Positions 58,946 through 64,000 of a stretch of DNA of 64,000 nt are shown piece by piece. Both the position numbers and the translations under genes were made by a program. Within the stretch, counting starts at the first letter, position 1, and each line of letters opens with the position of its first letter. The notes under the pieces were generated by a model, which was not told where the DNA came from, made no database searches, and saw only the letters and a program-made list of their open reading frames with translations. Source of the stretch: Tipula vernalis (taxonomy: Eukaryota; Arthropoda; Insecta; Diptera; Tipulidae); NCBI GenBank assembly GCA_958295665.1, contig OY282560.1:256537368-256601367 (forward strand). Direction: 5' to 3'.

Positions 58946-60793
58946 ATCAGATCAAACTGCTAAAGAATGTGTTAATCGGCAAAAAGCCTTAACAATAAGT
59001 TTCTAAATGTTAAGTTGAAGACTTAGCTCAAAGGAGACCACTAAAACGCCCATGATTTTTTTTATTATTCCTCAATATATTATATTCACGTGTTTTCTTT
59101 GCTTAAACCAAATCAAGAAGAAACGTAAATGTGTAATTTTAAATGAAGATTATTTTGAATGAAGATTTAACAGACAAATAAGATTTACAAATTGTTTGTA
59201 AAACCGAGAAAGTTTAAAATATGCAACGCACGCTAAAATATTGTTTTGAGTAAAATAATAAGTTGTCAGCATTTCTTCAATGTGGGAAACTCTGATAACG
59301 ATAATAAGGTGAATTTATGCTGCATAAATAATACATTCAGTTGAGCACTTCGGTTCAGTTTTTATTGTCATATACATATTACTTATTAGAATTCTTTTTT
59401 GTTATAAAAAATTCATCTTTATCACTTAAAGTGCAACTACCTACATAAATATTTTGGCTGATATCGTTTTTTTCCTTTTTGGGTTGAATAATAATTGTTG
59501 ATATGATTCTAACTTTATTTTGTTTTCTTTTCATATTCTGCACATTATTTTGTCACGTCCCTAACTACATTAACAGTTATATGTACAAAAGAGAAAAATA
59601 TGATAGCACAAGATTTATATGCAAATTTTGTCCCCGGAAATCACATGCATATACATATGTAGTCACTTGCCATCATGTTGTATGAAATATGGTAGTTTTT
59701 TATGGTTTTCAATAAGTTCTAAATGTTGCAAGCTGTATCTAACCAAGACAACGTTGCTGCAAATTTTTGGAAAGTTCATCACTTTATAAAACTGTCCTAC
59801 AGGTACACAAAAAAAAATTGGATGCAGTTTTGTCAGTCCTTAATGATAGAAGTAACGCAAGTCTGATTAGAGTCATGTGTAGAATTGGCCGTTGAAATAA
59901 GATCTATATATTATTTATACAACTGTGTCATGTTGTAGAAAATGTTAGAAGAATTTTTAAGGGCAATTGACAGATAATATTGCTTTAACTATAAAAATCT
60001 AAATAATAAATAATAAATCTTCTAAACACAAGTCAGACTTAAAAATTAACTTAAAGTAGTAAACTAATGGGTTTGAGAATATATTGTTTAGTTTAAACTT
60101 TGGTGGTCAATGATAGGTAATTGTAGTGAAATCTATATGCTTTGATTTTTGCACAAAATAAATTTATCGAGCCGTCGATTTGGCCTTTACCGTTTATTTA
60201 GAGGAAAGAAATTGCTATATGTACTTAGAATGAAATGTTTAGGACAGTCGTAACGACGTCGACGAGTATGAGATTAAACTGACAATTGACACTTTTAAGT
60301 CAAACGAAATTCCGTAACCCCCCATAATTTACAAAACTATCATTCAACAAAAAACATTCCAATTCATGTTAATTTTTCAAAAATTGAAAAACATCAATAA
60401 TTCCATTAAAAGAAACTCTTTTAAGAAATATCTTATTTCGTCACTTAAATGGAAATTCTTAATTTTTTACTCGATTATATCGAAAAATGATGTTTTTCTC
60501 CGATCGTAGGATAAAATATATCTTTCCGTTGTTTTTTCGAAACGAAAAGCTCATGATTCCAGTATGTTGTATTTGTTGCTAAGCAACAAGTAATAATAGT
60601 ACGAGAATATTTTTTTCTGGCCTAGGCCGGGAATATATTCCCGTATGGATTTTTAATTGTTTAGAAGAAATAAAAGTACACTTATAAGGTCAAACGCATT
60701 TATTTATTTTAATTTAACAGTATACATAATAATCAATTTTTATTTGATAAATCTATGCCAAACTAATTATGTGTTAGGTATAGGAGTTTAATT
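58946..60793. other. non-coding DNA
   Basis: No supported gene; a 60-codon plus-strand frame at 59503 is hydrophobic at its start but has no context. Short palindromes at 60255 (CGACGTCG) and 60575 (TTGTTGCTAAGCAACAA). Confidence 0.5.
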
Positions 60794-61970
60794 TTACTTA
60801 TTTGTAATATTAACGGTTATCGTACAATTAGCACAATTATTGAACATTGGTGGATTAGTAGTATCGCATCCCAGCATTGTTGTTGATATATTGCTATTAA
60901 AATCATTAACATTATTTGCATCGGCTGTTTCATTATCCGTAACTTCAATTTTATTGATAATGGATTCATCGATGTACCCTTCAGTAACAGTCGATGACTT
61001 CCATCCTCCAAATCTTTTTAAGCATGTTAAATCTGCGCCATTATCAACTAAAATTGTCGCAGATGAACGGCGGAAACAGTGCCCTGTGTATTGTTTTGCG
61101 TCTGGCAATTTTAAAAAAGTAGCAACAATTTGTGGCATTTTACCAAACTGATGTATGCCAACTGCTTGTTTGAAACCTTTACCATTTGTGAATTTAAAAA
61201 AAAAAACGCAAACAATTGAAATCTTTTGGACGCGAAGCTATATATTTTCTGTAATATTCTAAATAAGTTTCGTTTACGATAAATGATCGTGGTTTATTTG
61301 TCTTGTTATTCGGGATTTTAACTAAAAGTTTAGTTCCCAAATCACTAATGTCAGTAATTTCCATGCGGGCTAGTTCATCCCATTGACAAGCACCAGCGAT
61401 TCCAAAAATTAACGCAACCTACAAAAAACAATCATAATATTACATACAAAAAAATATTGCAGTGTGAATTGTATTTTATCCGAAAACATATTTGAATTTA
61501 ATGTGTAAATACAAATAATAATCGTTTTAAATACCTACATGCTTACTTTAGTAACTAGGAACGAATCATCTGAAGCTTCCAAAATGAATTGTTGAACATA
61601 TTCCATAGTTAATATTTTAGATTTCTTCGCTTTATATCCGTCGGATTTGCGTTTCAAGAAGACACGTAATTTTTGGTATTTTGCAATATCCACATTATTC
61701 TTAACCACTAGCATCGACCTGATCATTGAGTAGTTTGACCATAATGTGGATGATTTCAATTTTGTAGATAAATCAGCGAAATACGCCAGAATGACGTTTT
61801 CCGAAAATGATTTGATGTGTTTAGATTGACGATAAACCATAAAGCGTTTATAAGCATTTTCGTATTTTTCCTTCGATTTTTGCGGGAGTAAATTTAAATG
61901 TAGCTGAATTAGCTGCTTCCACTATATCCTGCGGGGTACAAGATAAGGATAATTCGCTTTCACTGTCCAT
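60794..61970 (-). pseudogene. Crypton-type tyrosine recombinase gene, one intron, two frameshifts
   Basis: Site-specific recombinase of the type found in Crypton elements and genes derived from them. From the ATG at 61970: MDSESELSLSCTPQDI, then (after a frameshift near 61905) a core-binding domain (SKEKYENAYKRFMVYRQSKH to QFILEASDDSFLVTK). A GT-AG intron follows (61419-61546), then the catalytic domain: VALIFGIAGACQWDEL, TNKPRSFIV, (frameshift in an A11 run, 61196-61206), YTGHCFRRSSATILVDNGA (His-x-x-Arg), GGWKSS, and GYIDES with the nucleophilic Tyr. Where I expect Arg in GACRxxEL there is Gln, so the first catalytic Arg seems lost. Either a dead Crypton or a relic of a derived host gene. 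Confidence 0.85.
61419..61546 (-). other. intron in the recombinase gene, 128 bp
   Basis: 5' site ACTAAA|GTAAGC, 3' site TTTTTTTGTAG|GTTGCG with a pyrimidine-rich tract. Splicing joins FLVTK to VALIFGIAG in frame. Confidence 0.85.
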
Positions 61971-62184
61971 ATCCCTTAAATTTCGTTCACACGTTTTTTA
62001 TAAATCAAATAGGTACACAAACTTGACAACTTTTGAAAAAAAACAAAATGTATTTATGTCTTATGGTCGTGGCTAACTAAGCAATAATTTTATGTTATTT
62101 TCGATTTTTTACTTTGTTTTGATTTCTTAATATGATAATTAATGAATAATACTAAAAATTATTTTGGGTTTATATTCAATAAAA

Positions 62185-62337
62185 AAAATAGTATGTACAA
62201 TTCGGAGGAAAAGTGCATTCCCGGACTCCCGTGGTTGCCGGACTCGGCTATCGCCTCGTCCGACAATTTCCACTATCGTCCGGGAATGCAGTACTTTTCC
62301 TCCTAATTATCCAATATACTATTTTTGTTTGACATAG
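62185..62337. repeat. hairpin element of about 150 bp, unusually GC-rich loop
   Basis: Arms share GGAGGAAAAGT, GCATTCCCGGAC and an outer AAAATAGTAT, with small bulges. The loop is CG-rich (ACTCGGCTATCGCCTCGTCC). It lies about 215 bases upstream of the recombinase ATG. Possibly a tiny MITE or the end of the recombinase element. Confidence 0.75.
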
Positions 62338-64000
62338 TGGTCCGAAAAATTAGCTTTTTCGGACAGAATTAATATTCGCTGTGGTTCTACTTTTTTGAGA
62401 ACACAGTAGACTACACTTGATTTGTTGTTTATTTATTAGATTTTTTTAATATATTAAGGTACTAGTGCGACAATTTCCCGTATTCATATGAGAAACGGTA
62501 GTTTTCGGTATTATACCATAAATGCCTAACTATTTACTTTTACCACTTTAAGAAAATTATAATGGATAATAGATTTTCTCAAAAACGGTACCGACGATTT
62601 TTTTTTATGTTGTTGTAAATGTGACAATATATGACCTACCTAATTACAAAATTTCAAGTCGATTAAAGCATTCCATGAGGAACTATTTTCCGAGGTAACA
62701 TAAAACTTTTCGAAGAATTAATTTTCTACGGTTAATACACCTTGCTAATTACAACAATTATTTCAAAGGTGTCCCCTTCCCTGCACTACTTTGCTGATGT
62801 CAAATAATATCGTCAATATTTCAAAAAAAAAAAAATGCAAAATCTTTCTGTGTCGTTTTATTGAATTTGTATGGCTTTTTATTGATTAAAATTCAACAAC
62901 ATGTTGGTCGATACATTATTTGTGAATTGCTTTAATGGAATCGTGAAAATAATATGACGCTATTAGGGCGGTGGAGGTTGATGGGAAGAGGTGATGGTTG
63001 ATATCGAAAATGCAATTGGGATGAGGAATCGGTCACAAAACTTAATTGATATAAATTCTGATTTTGTATTTGTTTATATTGTTCGAATAATCCACAACGA
63101 TGCTCACGCAATGTTGTTATCCAAACAAATGACACAAACCTTCCAATACAAATTTTGAACATTGCGAATGCTCTATCCTTTCAGAGAATTTAAATTCTTA
63201 AAGATTTCCAACATTTTACTATTTCTTAAAGGTCACAGAATAAAAGTGGCGAATGCGATTTTGATTGCGACATGTTGCAGTTCTAAAAAATAACACATAA
63301 CGAATTGTGAGTCTTTCATTTGCCGGCTTGCCCAGTAACATCATTTAAAGACTTCCTCTGCTCAAAATAACGGGAAATTATTGTAAAATGGAAATGATTG
63401 GTATGACAACATCTTAAGATACTTTTGTAAAATGTCACTTTCTCGAAAAACTGTCGTTCGGGGAATCGGATAGAGCAAGTTTCATCCAAGGTTTAAAACT
63501 ATATTTCAAGTGAATACGTAATATTTTAAAAGATATTTTCAACCAATATATAAAACTAGGGGGTACAGCCCGTCCTAGGACGGATACAATTTTGTGAATA
63601 ACTTTAGTTTTTTGTGAATAACTTTAGTTATGTAATGTTTTGCTAAAGATATTAAACCTAATGGTGATGTCCAGCGGCCGCTGCCACAATTAGCATTTGA
63701 ACATTTGATGTAAAAGTAGTTCGAGATTAAAGGCTTTTAAGGATGATTTTACCTTAAATAAACTTTAAACCAAAGAGTAAGGGCTTTTAATGATGAATTG
63801 GTATTTGTTAACTTGCTGTTAACTTGGTTTTGGGCGTTTGGAAAAAATTTTAATATTTCTTTTTGATGACTGCTAAGTTATTTTTACAGTGCAAAAAAAA
63901 AAAATTGGAAAAAAAAATTTTCAAAAAAAAAATCATAGTAACCTTTGAGCGTTACACACAAACATTTCTGTTTAATTACAGTAGTAATAGTACTTATACG
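62338..64000. other. non-coding DNA at the right edge
   Basis: No supported gene; the minus-strand frame 62932-63162 has no motif. Small items: an exact palindrome CGTCCTAGGACG near 63570, and a short tandem copy of TTTTGTGAATAACTTTAGT (63590-63630). Confidence 0.5.

Noticed and set aside
59503..59685. 60-codon frame with a signal-peptide-like start
   Set aside because: Too short, no neighbours, hydrophobicity explained by T-rich DNA.
63660..63690. NotI-like palindrome AGCGGCCGCT, considered as a cloning linker
   Set aside because: Isolated site without vector sequence; likely chance.

Overview
The window looks like repeat-dense intergenic DNA from an arthropod, most likely an insect. It is strongly AT-rich and shows no bacterial gene organisation. 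Almost everything recognisable is eukaryotic mobile DNA: mariner, hAT, an intron-bearing Helitron, an I-group LINE with RNase H, a Jockey-type LINE, two Penelope-like elements (PLEs), a Crypton-type tyrosine recombinase gene, many small inverted-repeat elements and two satellite arrays. I found no confident host gene, tRNA or rRNA. The insect assignment rests on the mix of transposon families and is inference.

Layout. 1-626 is the N-terminal part of an open mariner transposase running off the left edge. 1.4-12.4 kb is a nest: inverted copies of one family (here Y, 1412-2280 and 11349-12402) enclose copies of a second family (X). X is itself interrupted by two small inverted-repeat elements and by a nearly complete 5.7-kb LINE (5409-11105, 12-bp target duplication). 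12403-20040 holds inverted copies of a third repeat (W) around a 6.56-kb Helitron (13038-19600) with TC and CTAG ends. That Helitron carries a foldback satellite insertion near its 5' end. 21.9-23.06 kb is a truncated PLE with a possible hammerhead ribozyme. 23118-30252 is a 7.1-kb non-coding insertion between 24-bp direct repeats, containing an inverted-repeat element and a roughly 720-bp palindrome. 32.36-35.07 kb is a decayed DNA transposon. 38.5-47.56 kb is a second PLE split by a 6.8-kb element made of a 161-bp satellite arranged as a mirror image (39125-45948, 8-bp target duplication).

47.6-48.7 kb is a Jockey-type reverse transcriptase remnant. 49.0-52.5 kb is a run of small inverted-repeat elements. 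53125-55682 is a dead hAT with a perfect 8-bp target duplication. 57745-58945 is a 158-bp tandem array. 60794-61970 is a minus-strand tyrosine recombinase gene with one clear intron, damaged by frameshifts and by a probable loss of its first catalytic arginine. Intervening stretches are AT-rich and without recognisable genes.

Interaction. The elements do not form a pathway; the main information is insertion order read from target duplications and interrupted repeats. The most unusual observation is the recurrence of foldback architecture, with tandem repeats mirrored about a centre, in unrelated places: the 161-bp satellite element, the insertion inside the Helitron, and the palindromes at 4863-4919 and 26692-27413. 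Family letters (X, Y, Z, W, V, S) are labels used only here.
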